NCBI GenBank assembly: GCA_900552655.1
Contig: USAE01000022.1
Span: forward strand, 1 to 24,212
From: an uncultured Clostridium sp.
Lineage (GTDB): Bacteria > Bacillota > Clostridia > TANB77 > CAG-508
Direction: 5' to 3'
Length of the DNA stretch: 24,212 bases
The number at the start of each line of letters is the position of its first letter. The stretch's first letter is position 1. Position numbers and translations under genes: made by a program. This document shows, piece by piece, positions 1 to 7,898 of this stretch. The notes under the pieces are model-generated. The model saw only the letters and a program-made list of their open reading frames with translations. It was not told where the DNA came from and searched no databases.

Positions 1-1471
1 AAAATTTTGTATGTGTTTTTTTATATTCATTATCTTTTTTATAATATATTTCAGATATATTTTTTGTTGAACCATCTTCTTTACAGAAGCAATACAAATT
101 CTTGGTATTAATTTCTTCTTTTTCAAAATTTCTATCGATAAATAGTTTAAACATATGATTTGATTTATCATAATTTAATTTTAGATAACTTTCTTTTTCT
201 TCTTCTGTTGGTATATTTTCTCCACTTGTTCTTAAAAATATAGTAAATGTATCTATTAAAAATTTATCTTTTTGATCATAGTATTCATCCTTTTGACCAT
301 TTCCTATACATTCTTTCATTATTTCATATGACTTTACATCTTCTAAAGTTAATTTTTTTTCATATTTTTTTATTGTTTCTTTTATCTCTTCATAAGCATC
401 TTTATCATCATTTTTATATCTTTCTAATGTTATCAATATTTTTTCTAAAGAATACTTTATCATCCTATTTTCATAAATATTTATATCTTCTTTTCCTTGC
501 TGTATAAAATATTTTGTTTTATATGGCTTAATTGCTTTTTCAATAATTAATTTAGGACCTACTTTTTTTATATTATTTTTATTATCTTTCAACTTTTTCC
601 AAAATATATTATTTTTTATTTCTTTTTCTGGTATTCTATCTGTAACTATATTTTTTATTAATATTTTCTTTAACATCTCTTCTGTTACATCTTCTAGTAA
701 ATTGCCATCTTTCGCAATTGATATTTTTCCAGTTTCTTCTGAAACAATAACTACAATTGCATCTGATTCTTTAGATATACCAATTCCTGCTCTATGCCTT
801 GTTCCTAATTCTTTAGCAATGTCTTGGTCACTTGCTAAAGGTAACATACACGCTGCTGCTTTTATTTTATTGTGACTTATAACAACAGCTCCATCGTGAA
901 GTGGAGTTTTAGGAACAAATATATTAGTTAATAATTGTGGTGAAACATCTGCATCAATTAAAATTCCTGTATCGATAATATCTTTTATTCCTATATCTCT
1001 TTCTATTACTATTAATGCTCCTATTTGCCTTTTAGACATTTCTTCTGCTGCAATTACTATTTTATATATATCTTCTTTATTCTTTGTTTCTATATCGTCT
1101 GTAAATCCCAAATATTTCCTTAGCTTTTTACTTCCCAATTGCTCTAATGCTCTTCTTATTTCTGGTTGAAAAATAATAATTAAAGCTAACACTCCAAAAC
1201 TAATTACTTTATCTAATATTGCATGTAATATATTCAGTCTAAATACACCACTAAGCCATGTTACTATTAGCAACAATAAAATTCCTTTTAGTACTTGCCA
1301 TGCTCTAGAATCTTTTGTTAATTTTAATATTTTATAGGCTAAAAATACTACTATTGCTATATCTATTAAAAATAATACTAAATCTATAGGATGTTCCCAC
1401 ATTTGAATAATTTTAGATAAAATATTAGTTTGGTAAAAATCTGAAATTCCTGTAATTATATCATCTTTCAT
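1..1471 (-). CDS. cdaA: Diadenylate cyclase CdaA with long C-terminal extension (3' end beyond window)
   Basis: Membrane enzyme that condenses two ATP into c-di-AMP, the second messenger controlling potassium, osmotic and cell-wall homeostasis in Firmicutes. I translated it by hand from ATG 1471; the frame stays open to base 1 (490 residues, no stop). Residues about 27-45, 56-68 and 75-95 form three membrane helices. The DAC (DisA_N) domain follows, with the catalytic LHDGA motif at 191-195, GTRHR at 223-227 and VSEETG at 243-248. CdaA proteins usually end near residue 270-285. Here more than 200 further residues follow, Lys/Glu-rich and mostly helical in character, with no membrane helix and no YbbR (CdaR) signature. 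Base composition does not change at the junction. The usual cdaR partner would lie outside the window. It starts 12 bases after a 41-codon gene and shares its promoter. The enzyme call is firm; the extension is unidentified. Confidence 0.93.
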   Translation of the reverse strand, partial: MKDDIITGISDFYQTNILSKIIQMWEHPIDLVLFLIDIAIVVFLAYKILKLTKDSRAWQVLKGILLLLIVTWLSGVFRLNILHAILDKVISFGVLALIIIFQPEIRRALEQLGSKKLRKYLGFTDDIETKNKEDIYKIVIAAEEMSKRQIGALIVIERDIGIKDIIDTGILIDADVSPQLLTNIFVPKTPLHDGAVVISHNKIKAAACMLPLASDQDIAKELGTRHRAGIGISKESDAIVVIVSEETGKISIAKDGNLLEDVTEEMLKKILIKNIVTDRIPEKEIKNNIFWKKLKDNKNNIKKVGPKLIIEKAIKPYKTKYFIQQGKEDINIYENRMIKYSLEKILITLERYKNDDKDAYEEIKETIKKYEKKLTLEDVKSYEIMKECIGNGQKDEYYDQKDKFLIDTFTIFLRTSGENIPTEEEKESYLKLNYDKSNHMFKLFIDRNFEKEEINTKNLYCFCKEDGSTKNISEIYYKKDNEYKKTHTKF

Positions 1472-1483
1472 TTTTTACTCCTA

Positions 1484-1609
1484 TTACATACCTATTAAAT
1501 AGTATATTAAAGTTCCTCCGATACTTACTATCATTAGTGCTGCTAAAATGCCTGCTGTTATTTTAACAAAAATATTACTTGCTGAATATTTCTTTTCTTT
1601 CTTAGACAT
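1484..1609 (-). CDS. 41-residue single-pass membrane microprotein, DUF4044-like
   Basis: A very short gene translated by hand from ATG 1609 to TAA at 1484-1486. The protein begins with a basic, lysine-rich head (MSKKEKK) followed by one hydrophobic helix at about residues 14-38 and ends in IGM. A strong GGGAGG ribosome binding site lies 8 bases before the ATG, and a promoter lies just upstream, so I take it as real. Size and layout (basic head plus one helix) resemble the DUF4044 family of Firmicutes microproteins; that match is from memory and not certain. It is followed after 12 bases by cdaA, so the two are probably one transcript. Function unknown; a membrane partner of the cyclase is conceivable but unproven. 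Confidence 0.8.
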   Translation of the reverse strand: MSKKEKKYSASNIFVKITAGILAALMIVSIGGTLIYYLIGM

Positions 1610-1645
1610 TTTTATTTCCTCCCTTGTAATACATAATACGAATAT

Positions 1646-1674
1646 AGTTTAACACATTTTATTTTCTTTGTAAA
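1646..1674 (-). promoter_or_regulatory. Promoter of the microprotein-cdaA unit
   Basis: On the minus strand, -35 TTTACA (1669-1674), a 17-base spacer, and -10 TAAACT (1646-1651), placed about 37 bases before the ATG at 1609. The match to the sigma-A consensus is moderate, but spacing and position are right. Confidence 0.55.
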
Positions 1675-1705
1675 CTACAATTTTCTTCCTTTTTATTTTA
1701 TAAAA

Positions 1706-1749
1706 CCGGGATTTTAAGGACCGTCCCCTAATCCCGGAAACGGTCCTTA
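1706..1749 (-). repeat. Interleaved inverted repeats; likely pheT terminator or REP-like element
   Basis: Two perfect inverted repeats are interleaved. Arms A are CCGGGATT (1706-1713) and AATCCCGG (1730-1737). Arms B are TAAGGACCGT (1715-1724) and ACGGTCCTTA (1740-1749). The order A-B-A'-B' allows either hairpin or a pseudoknot-like fold, but not two simple hairpins at once. The GC content is far above the surrounding DNA. It starts 4 bases past the pheT stop. Read on the minus strand, the A hairpin ends in CCGG followed by TTTTAT, so it could end phe transcription. The GGGGACGGTCC core resembles short repeats scattered in Firmicutes genomes, sometimes discussed with REP-type transposases; that link is from memory. 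No second copy is in the window. Confidence 0.7.
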
Positions 1750-1753
1750 TTTT

Positions 1754-4174
1754 CTATTTTCTTAATTCTGCATTTAGTTTTTCTTCTAATTCTTTTATTA
1801 TTTGTTCCATTATTGGATTTATTTCTTCGTCACTCATTGTTTTGTTTTTATCTCTAAATTTCAAACTATATGCAATGCTTTTTTTATTTAGTCCTATTTT
1901 TTCGTTACGATATATATCAAATAACTTTAATTCTTCTAAATTTTTCTTAGCTTTTTTTGTTATTATGTTTTCTATTTCTCCTGCTGAAACACTTTCATCT
2001 ACTAAAATTGCTAAATCTCTTTCTACTGCTGGATATTTTGGTATTTCTACATATTTTTTATTAACCTTAGCATATTTAGTGACTTTTTCTAAGTTAATTT
2101 CAGCAATATATACTCTATCTTTTATTTCATAATTATTTGCCACTACAGGGTGTATTTCTCCAAATGTTACTATTATGTCATTTCCTATTTTTAAGTTTGC
2201 TGTTCTTCCTGGGTGATATATATTATTTTCTAATTCTTTTTCTATATTATATCTTTGGATTCCTGCTACTTCTAAAATATTTTCTATTAAACCTTTTAAT
2301 GTGTAGAAATCTACGTCATCACCATATTCTCCTATTGTAAGTATTAATTCTTCTTTTGGCAATTTGTTTTCTTCTACCTCATTTGATTCATCTTTGTAAC
2401 TTCTAGATATATCGTATAATTTAACATTTCTATTCTTTTTATTGTAATTTGTTTCTAAAGTTTCCATCATGCTTGGCACTGTAGAAGTTCTCATAATTGT
2501 ATAGTCTTCACTTAATGGATTACTAATTTTTATAGATTGCTTTCTTAATATATCTTCTTTTGATAAATTCATTTTATCTAAATCTTTTTCGCATATAAAA
2601 CCATATGTATATATTTCAGATAAACCACTATTTATTAATAGATTTCTTAAGTCGTTTACTATTGTTTGTTTTTTATTTCTACCACCTAAAGTTGTTTCTG
2701 CTTTTACCAATGTTGTTTCTAATTTATCATATCCATAAAATCTTATTATCTCTTCTGCTATATCTGCTATTCCTTCTAAATCTTGTCTATAGTATGGTGG
2801 AGTTAGCATATCACCTTCAACTTTAACATCTAATTTTGTTAATATATTTATCATTTCTTCTCTTGTAATATTTGTTCCTAACAAATTATTAATTCTGTCA
2901 ACATCTAATTTTATAGTATTAACTTTTTGTTTGTTTGGATATATATCTATTACTCCGTCTACTGCTGTTCCTATTTTTAATTCTTCTATTAATTGAACAG
3001 CTCTATTTACTACTCTTTCTGAATTTTCTGGTGATAAACCTTTTTCATATCTACTAGAAGCTTCTGTTCTTAATCCTACTTTTTTTGCTGTTTTTCTCAC
3101 ATTTCCACCATAAAATACTGCTGATTCTAATACTAAAGTTTGTGTGTCATTTGTTATTTCTGAGTTTTCTCCCCCCATTACTCCTGCAATACCTATTGGC
3201 TTTTTATTATCTGCAATTACTAACATATTTTCATCTAATGTTCTTTCTATTCCATCTAAAGTAGTAATTTTTTCATTTTCATTTGCTCTTCTTACTATAA
3301 TACTTTTCCCATCTATAGTGTTTATATCAAAAGCATGCATTGGTTGACCTAATTCTAACATAACATAATTTGTTATATCTACTATATTATTTATACTCTT
3401 TACACCACATGCATTTAGTCTTCTTACCATCCATTTTGGTGATGGTCCAATTTTTACATTCTTCACTACTCTTGCTACATATCTATAACATAAATCTGGA
3501 GCTTCTATTTTTACTTTTAATCCTTCTAGCTCTTCTTTTGCTTCTACTTTCATATTTTGCAAATCTTCTCTTGGATTTTTAAATTCTTGTTTTAGTGAAA
3601 CTGCTGTTTCTCTTCCTAATCCTTCTATAGATAAGCAATCTGGTCTATTTGGTGTTATTTCAAATTCTATAATATCTTCTCTTAAATTTAAGATCTCTAC
3701 TATATCTTCACCAATATTGTTTTCATATTCAGCATCTAATATAAATATTCCATCTACAACTTTGTCTGGATAATTTGCAGGATCTATTTCTAGTTCTTCC
3801 ATTCCACACATCATACCTTGTGATTCTATTCCACGTAATTTTCCTGTATTTATTTTTACTCCACCAGGAAGTTTAGCTCCATCTTTTGCAACAGGTACAA
3901 TTTGCCCATTTGTTCCTACTTTAATATTTGGAGCAGCTGTAACTATTTGTAATATTTCTCCATTTCCAACATCTACTTTTGTAATTACTAATTTATCTGC
4001 GTCTGGATGTTTTGTAACTTCTAATATCTTTCCTACAACAACATTTTTTATCTCTCCACCTTTAGATTCTACACCTTCAACTTTAGAACCTGTAAGAGTT
4101 AATATATCTCCTAGTTCTTGGGCTGTTTTATCTATATTAGAATATTCTTCTAACCATTCTATACTTGCTTTCAT
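1754..4174 (-). CDS. pheT: Phenylalanine-tRNA ligase beta subunit
   Basis: Beta subunit of the alpha2-beta2 cytoplasmic enzyme that charges tRNA-Phe; it carries tRNA-binding and editing domains. The 806 residues match the usual bacterial length of about 800. An OB-fold tRNA-binding domain covers about residues 40-150 (VVVGKILEVTKHPDADKL). The B3/B4 editing region follows from about 210, including GQPMHAFD and the run VMGGENSEI. The B5 and catalytic-like core follow, and a C-terminal ferredoxin-fold anticodon-binding (FDX-ACB) domain begins near 713 (YPAVERDLAILVD). The ATG at 4174 has an AGGAAG-like site just upstream (GAAAGGAAGAATAAG). It lies 46 bases after pheS and depends on the same T-box-controlled transcript. 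Nothing appears missing. Confidence 0.97.
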   Translation of the reverse strand: MKASIEWLEEYSNIDKTAQELGDILTLTGSKVEGVESKGGEIKNVVVGKILEVTKHPDADKLVITKVDVGNGEILQIVTAAPNIKVGTNGQIVPVAKDGAKLPGGVKINTGKLRGIESQGMMCGMEELEIDPANYPDKVVDGIFILDAEYENNIGEDIVEILNLREDIIEFEITPNRPDCLSIEGLGRETAVSLKQEFKNPREDLQNMKVEAKEELEGLKVKIEAPDLCYRYVARVVKNVKIGPSPKWMVRRLNACGVKSINNIVDITNYVMLELGQPMHAFDINTIDGKSIIVRRANENEKITTLDGIERTLDENMLVIADNKKPIGIAGVMGGENSEITNDTQTLVLESAVFYGGNVRKTAKKVGLRTEASSRYEKGLSPENSERVVNRAVQLIEELKIGTAVDGVIDIYPNKQKVNTIKLDVDRINNLLGTNITREEMINILTKLDVKVEGDMLTPPYYRQDLEGIADIAEEIIRFYGYDKLETTLVKAETTLGGRNKKQTIVNDLRNLLINSGLSEIYTYGFICEKDLDKMNLSKEDILRKQSIKISNPLSEDYTIMRTSTVPSMMETLETNYNKKNRNVKLYDISRSYKDESNEVEENKLPKEELILTIGEYGDDVDFYTLKGLIENILEVAGIQRYNIEKELENNIYHPGRTANLKIGNDIIVTFGEIHPVVANNYEIKDRVYIAEINLEKVTKYAKVNKKYVEIPKYPAVERDLAILVDESVSAGEIENIITKKAKKNLEELKLFDIYRNEKIGLNKKSIAYSLKFRDKNKTMSDEEINPIMEQIIKELEEKLNAELRK

Positions 4175-4220
4175 TCTTATTCTTCCTTTCTAACTAAATT
4201 ATTATTTATTACATTTATAC

Positions 4221-5240
4221 TTAAAATTGTTTTAAAAATCTAACATCATTTTCATATAATAAACGTAAGTCATCTATACCAAATTTTGCCATAGCAATTC
4301 TTTCTACGCCGAATCCAAAAGCAAATCCTGAATATTCTTCTGGGTCTATACCACAATTTCTTAAAACATTTGGATGAACCATTCCACAACCTAAAAGCTC
4401 TATCCAACCTTCTCCTTTACAAGTTCTACAGCCTTTTCCACCACATACAAAGCATGAAACATCAACCTCTGCACTTGGTTCTGTAAATGGGAAATGATGT
4501 GGTCTAAATCTTAATTTAGTTTTTTCACCTAAACAAGTTTTAGCAAATGTTTCTAATGTTCCTTTTAAATCTGCCATAGTAATATTTTTATCTATTACTA
4601 AACCTTCCATTTGATGGAATACTGGTGAATGTGTTGCATCAACACTATCTGAACGATAAACCGCACCTGGGCATATTATCTTTATAGGAGGCTTCTTGCT
4701 TTCCATTACTCTTGCTTGAACAGGTGATGTTTGTGAACGAAGCACAATATTATCATTTATATAAAATGTATCTTGGCTATCTCTTGCTGGATGATCTTCT
4801 GGAGTATTTAATTTATCAAAATTATACATAGCAAACTCTACTTCTGGACCATCTGCTATTTCGTATCCAAGTCCTATAAATATGTCTTCTATCTCCTTAT
4901 TTATTCTTGTTATTGGGTGCATAGAACCTAAATTTATTTTTTTAGAAGGTTCTGTTACATCTATTGTTTCTGTTTTTAGTCTTTCTTCTAATTCTTTATT
5001 TTTTAGTTCTGCTTCCTTATTAGAAATTAAGTTTTCTAATAAATCTCTTGTTTCGTTAACAATGCTTCCTATAACTGGTCTTTCTTCTTTAGATAACTTC
5101 CCCATTTCTCTTAAAATTAATGTAAGTTCACCTTTTTTACCTAAGTATTTTACCCTTACATCATTTAAATCTTTTAATTCTTCTACACTATTAATCTCTT
5201 CGGTAGCCATATTCTTAATTTGTTCAATTTTTTCTTTCAC
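4221..5240 (-). CDS. pheS: Phenylalanine-tRNA ligase alpha subunit
   Basis: Catalytic alpha subunit that activates phenylalanine and transfers it to tRNA-Phe; class II synthetase fold. 339 residues, normal length. Residues 1-85 form the N-terminal helical coiled coil that contacts tRNA, and the class II core follows. Motif 2 region: RSDSVDATHSPVFHQMEG. The stretch RFRPHHFPFTEPS is a family hallmark, as is the Cys cluster CFVCGGKGCRTCKGEGW, which in many bacterial PheS proteins forms a metal-binding-like loop. Motif 3 is GFGVERIAM near the C terminus. The start is GTG at 5238-5240, supported by AGGAGG seven bases upstream. It is the first gene of the phe operon, behind a T-box leader. Confidence 0.97.
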   Translation of the reverse strand: MKEKIEQIKNMATEEINSVEELKDLNDVRVKYLGKKGELTLILREMGKLSKEERPVIGSIVNETRDLLENLISNKEAELKNKELEERLKTETIDVTEPSKKINLGSMHPITRINKEIEDIFIGLGYEIADGPEVEFAMYNFDKLNTPEDHPARDSQDTFYINDNIVLRSQTSPVQARVMESKKPPIKIICPGAVYRSDSVDATHSPVFHQMEGLVIDKNITMADLKGTLETFAKTCLGEKTKLRFRPHHFPFTEPSAEVDVSCFVCGGKGCRTCKGEGWIELLGCGMVHPNVLRNCGIDPEEYSGFAFGFGVERIAMAKFGIDDLRLLYENDVRFLKQF

Positions 5241-5260
5241 CTTATTTCCTCCTTACACAC

Positions 5261-5318
5261 AAAAAACGAATACAAAATCTAATATGCATTTCTAAATGCT
5301 ATAATATCTAGCATTCGT
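5261..5318 (-). terminator. Possible second terminator-like hairpin between T-box and pheS
   Basis: On the minus strand, ACGAAT (5313-5318) pairs with ATTCGT (5266-5271), which runs into six U (5261-5266). A 7-bp hairpin, AATGCTA/TAGCATT (5309-5315 with 5295-5301), sits inside and competes with the outer pairing. The ending, ATTCG followed by T6 then GTG, looks like the end of the T-box terminator (CTCG, T6, GCG), which suggests a decayed copy. The outer stem is short, so whether it terminates is uncertain. Confidence 0.35.
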
Positions 5319-5335
5319 CATAATTTCTAGTACGC

Positions 5336-5372
5336 AAAAAACGAGCAATTCGCCATAGGACGAATTACTCGT
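5336..5372 (-). terminator. T-box leader intrinsic terminator
   Basis: Minus strand: ACGAGTAATTCG (5361-5372), loop of 8, CGAATTGCTCGT (5341-5352), giving 12 pairs with one G-U, then six U (5336-5341). The 5' part of this stem overlaps the T-box sequence, as expected for the terminator/antiterminator switch. Confidence 0.93.
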
Positions 5373-5600
5373 GGTACCACCTAAATTTATTAATATAAAT
5401 TATGTTTGTTTTTCTACATAATTATAATTAACCTTATTAAAGTTTTAACGTTACAACCGTCATTTCCTACTATTTTCAAAAATGAGCCAAAAAAGTGAAA
5501 TTTTTATTAATTATGTTTTGTGATTTACACCAACCATCACTTCTCTTAAAACAATTTAATTAATATACTTTGCTTTTTTATAGGCTTATATTTAATATGT
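5336..5600 (-). promoter_or_regulatory. T-box riboswitch leader, phenylalanine-specific
   Basis: Leader of pheST that senses uncharged tRNA-Phe and then forms an antiterminator. In transcription order it shows a Stem I region with AGAGA, then GTGATGGTTGGTG and AAATCAC (about 5523-5546) typical of the upper Stem I. Next comes TTTCAC, whose TTC (complement of 5497-5499) is the likely specifier triplet, then a linker with GACGGTT, and the T-box core TGGTACCAC at about 5371-5379, overlapping the terminator. The position ahead of pheS, the Phe codon and the T-box/terminator overlap agree. I did not fold the RNA, so stem boundaries are approximate. Confidence 0.93.
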
Positions 5601-5605
5601 TTAAT

Positions 5606-5634
5606 ATATTAACATAACTTTTAAAAAATTGCAA
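5606..5634 (-). promoter_or_regulatory. Promoter of the phe T-box transcript
   Basis: Minus strand -35 TTGCAA (5629-5634), 17-base spacer, -10 TAATAT (5606-5611). It would start transcription near 5600, directly ahead of Stem I. It sits against the stop of the upstream membrane protein gene (5645), with no terminator between them. Confidence 0.7.
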
Positions 5635-5644
5635 TACTTAGGCT

Positions 5645-6208
5645 TTAATCTTCTTCATTTAGATATTTTTTTGTATATCTAAATTGTATAATTATACCTA
5701 ATATAAATAGTATTATATCAATTAAAGTTATTATTATAAAAGTTTCTCTTTGTATTTTTTCAACTTGCTCAATATAATTATTTTGGCTTTCTATCATTTT
5801 ATTTTTTTCTTCTTCTTGTAAATTTTCGTTGTTTTTTATTTCCTCTATAGCTGATTCATTTACATTTTCTAAGCCAATCATTGTTACAGCATAATTTAAT
5901 GTATTAAATAAAGTAACTATCATCATAACAATTATATAAAAAATAACTATATTTCTTTTAAACTTTTTTAAATTTATACTATCCATTTTCTTTGTTTTAA
6001 ATAAATCTGATGTTGCAAGTTTAGTAGGAAAAAATATTAGTATTCCCATCGTTATAATAGAAAAAATAGATAATACCAACATATTAGCTTTTCCTAACAT
6101 AAAATAAGTTATAACTGCCAATACTATAGATATTGCAATATAGTATAATATAAATCTCCAAATAAATGCCCATGTCATTTTTCCAGAAGTTTCTAACTCT
6201 CTTTCCAT
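5645..6208 (-). CDS. Four-helix membrane protein of unknown function at the end of the suf operon
   Basis: 187-residue protein not recognised as any family. Four hydrophobic segments are visible: about residues 13-36, 41-63, 87-111 and 153-175. A charged, probably helical loop (about 114-150, rich in Glu, Asn and Lys, for example NNENLQEEEKNKM) lies between helices 3 and 4. The C terminus is short and charged (KKYLNEED). ATG 6208 has GGAGG nine bases before it. It follows sufU by 33 bases on the same strand with no terminator seen between them, so it is probably transcribed with the suf genes. Co-transcription is inferred; no role in Fe-S assembly can be read from the sequence. Confidence 0.85.
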   Translation of the reverse strand: MERELETSGKMTWAFIWRFILYYIAISIVLAVITYFMLGKANMLVLSIFSIITMGILIFFPTKLATSDLFKTKKMDSINLKKFKRNIVIFYIIVMMIVTLFNTLNYAVTMIGLENVNESAIEEIKNNENLQEEEKNKMIESQNNYIEQVEKIQRETFIIITLIDIILFILGIIIQFRYTKKYLNEED

Positions 6209-6241
6209 AATTATTATCCTCCGTAAATTTAGTTTAACTCT

Positions 6242-6673
6242 TTATTCTTTATCAAGTAAGTCTTTAATTGTATGCCATGCTAATACTGCACATTTTACTC
6301 TTGCTGGCATATTAGAAATGTTTTTAAAAGCTATCGCTTCTTCTAGTTTTTCTAATTCTTCCTCATCTGTTATTTCTCTTTTTATCATTCCGATAAAAGT
6401 ATTAATAATTTCTAAAGCCTCTTCTTTTGTTTTACCTATTAATGTATCTATCATAATAGAAGTAGAAGCTTGTGAAATAGCACATCCTTGACCTGTAAAT
6501 GCTAAATCATCTATTACGTTATCTTTCATTTTTATTTGAATTTCTATCTCATCACCACAACTTGGGTTATGCCCCATTTCGCATTTATCTGGATTATCTA
6601 ATTTTCTTTTATTATGTGATGCCATACTATGTTCCATAATTAATTCTGTATAAATTGAATCTAAATTTTCCAT
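6242..6673 (-). CDS. sufU: Fe-S cluster assembly scaffold/sulfur acceptor SufU
   Basis: Zinc-containing partner that accepts persulfide sulfur from SufS and feeds cluster assembly. 143 residues from the start I choose, MENLDSIY, at ATG 6673. A GGAGAAGG site lies upstream inside the end of sufS; the longer reading from 6706 would start inside sufS without such a site. The ligands of the SufU family are visible: Cys39 and Asp41 in NPSCGDE, Cys64 in GQGCAIS, and Cys128 in VKCAVLAW. The insertion between the second and third Cys that separates SufU from IscU (about residues 82-120) is present. It starts 4 bases after the sufS stop. Confidence 0.95.
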   Translation of the reverse strand: MENLDSIYTELIMEHSMASHNKRKLDNPDKCEMGHNPSCGDEIEIQIKMKDNVIDDLAFTGQGCAISQASTSIMIDTLIGKTKEEALEIINTFIGMIKREITDEEELEKLEEAIAFKNISNMPARVKCAVLAWHTIKDLLDKE

Positions 6674-6677
6674 TTTT

Positions 6678-7898
6678 CTACCTTCTCCATTTTTTAAACA
6701 TATCATTTGCCTTATTTAACGCATATATTAATTTGTCGATATCTTCTTTTGTATTGTAAATATACATACTTGCCCTACAAGTTGCTGGAAGATTTAAAAA
6801 TCTAATTAATGGCTGTGCGCAATGATCTCCTGCACGTACACAAACACCATATGAACTTAAAATTGTTGCTGTATCATGTGGATGAACATCTTTTATATTA
6901 AATGATATTACACCTATTTGATTTTCATTTTCTTTTGGTGCATACATATCAATAAAATCTAATTTATTAAATTGTTCTTTTGCATAATGTAGCAATTCTT
7001 CTTCCAACTCTTCTACTTGTTTCATTCCTATGTTTTCTAAATATTCTATTGCAGAAGCAAGACCAACTGCTCCACCAATGTTTTGGGTACCTGCCTCAAA
7101 TTTTGTTGGCGGTTTTGCAAATGTTGTTTCTTGTTCATACACATATTCTATCATATCGCCTCCCATAAGAAAAGGTGATAATTTATTTAATAAATTATAT
7201 TTTCCATAAAGCACACCTATTCCCATTGGTGCCATTAATTTATGACCTGAAAACACAAAAAAATCCGCATCCATTTCTTGTACATCAATTTTTATATGAG
7301 GAACACTTTGTGACCCATCAACTATAACAATTGCACCAACATTATGTGCTGCCTTTATTATTTTATCTAATGGTGTTTTTATTCCCAATACATTAGATAT
7401 TTGTGTAATGCTTACAATTTTTGTGTTTTTGTTAATTTTCTTATTAATCTCTTCTTCTGTTATTTCATAATTATCATTTATATATAAATACTCTAATTTA
7501 GCTTCTTTTAATTTAGTTACTTTTTGCCATGGTACTATATTAGAATGATGCTCCATTATAGATATAACTACAGAATCATCTTTTTGCAAATTTTCTAATC
7601 CATAGGAATTTGCAATTAAGTTTAATGCTTCTGTAGCATTTTTAGTAAATACTATTTCTTCTGGTCTTTTTGCATTTATAAATTCTGCAACTTTTCTTCT
7701 TGCTTTATCATATTCTTCTGTAGAATCTATACTTAAATCATATGTTCCTCTATGTGGATTTGCATTATTTTTATTATAATATTCTTCTACTGCATTTATC
7801 ACTTGGTAAGGTCTTTGTGCTGTTGCACCACTATCTAAATATGTGATATTTCTATTTTCAAATATTTTAAAATCTTTTCTAATTGTTTCAGGATTCAT
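6678..7898 (-). CDS. sufS: Cysteine desulfurase SufS
   Basis: PLP enzyme that removes sulfur from L-cysteine as an enzyme-bound persulfide and passes it to SufU. 406 residues, full length, group II desulfurase (SufS/CsdA type). Lys220 in FSGHKLMAP is the PLP Schiff-base lysine, His118 in MEHHSN stacks on the cofactor, and Asp194 in VDGSQS binds the pyridine nitrogen. The catalytic Cys360 is in RAGDHCAQP. The ATG at 7898 overlaps the sufD stop by one base (TAATG), a sign of translational coupling. Confidence 0.97.
   Translation of the reverse strand: MNPETIRKDFKIFENRNITYLDSGATAQRPYQVINAVEEYYNKNNANPHRGTYDLSIDSTEEYDKARRKVAEFINAKRPEEIVFTKNATEALNLIANSYGLENLQKDDSVVISIMEHHSNIVPWQKVTKLKEAKLEYLYINDNYEITEEEINKKINKNTKIVSITQISNVLGIKTPLDKIIKAAHNVGAIVIVDGSQSVPHIKIDVQEMDADFFVFSGHKLMAPMGIGVLYGKYNLLNKLSPFLMGGDMIEYVYEQETTFAKPPTKFEAGTQNIGGAVGLASAIEYLENIGMKQVEELEEELLHYAKEQFNKLDFIDMYAPKENENQIGVISFNIKDVHPHDTATILSSYGVCVRAGDHCAQPLIRFLNLPATCRASMYIYNTKEDIDKLIYALNKANDMFKKWRR

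Noticed and set aside
247..507. Plus-strand open frame of 86 codons
   Set aside because: It lies wholly inside the cdaA frame on the other strand; its Phe/Leu/His-rich translation is what the antisense of an AT-rich, Lys/Glu-rich gene gives, and it has no ribosome site.
1706..1749. A complete H-type pseudoknot
   Set aside because: Connecting loops of 1 and 2 bases are too short to cross stems of 10 and 8 bp if both form fully; alternative hairpins are more likely.
4882..5295. Plus-strand open frame of 137 codons over pheS
   Set aside because: Antisense shadow of a firmly identified gene; Ser/Phe-rich translation without family features and no promoter or ribosome site.
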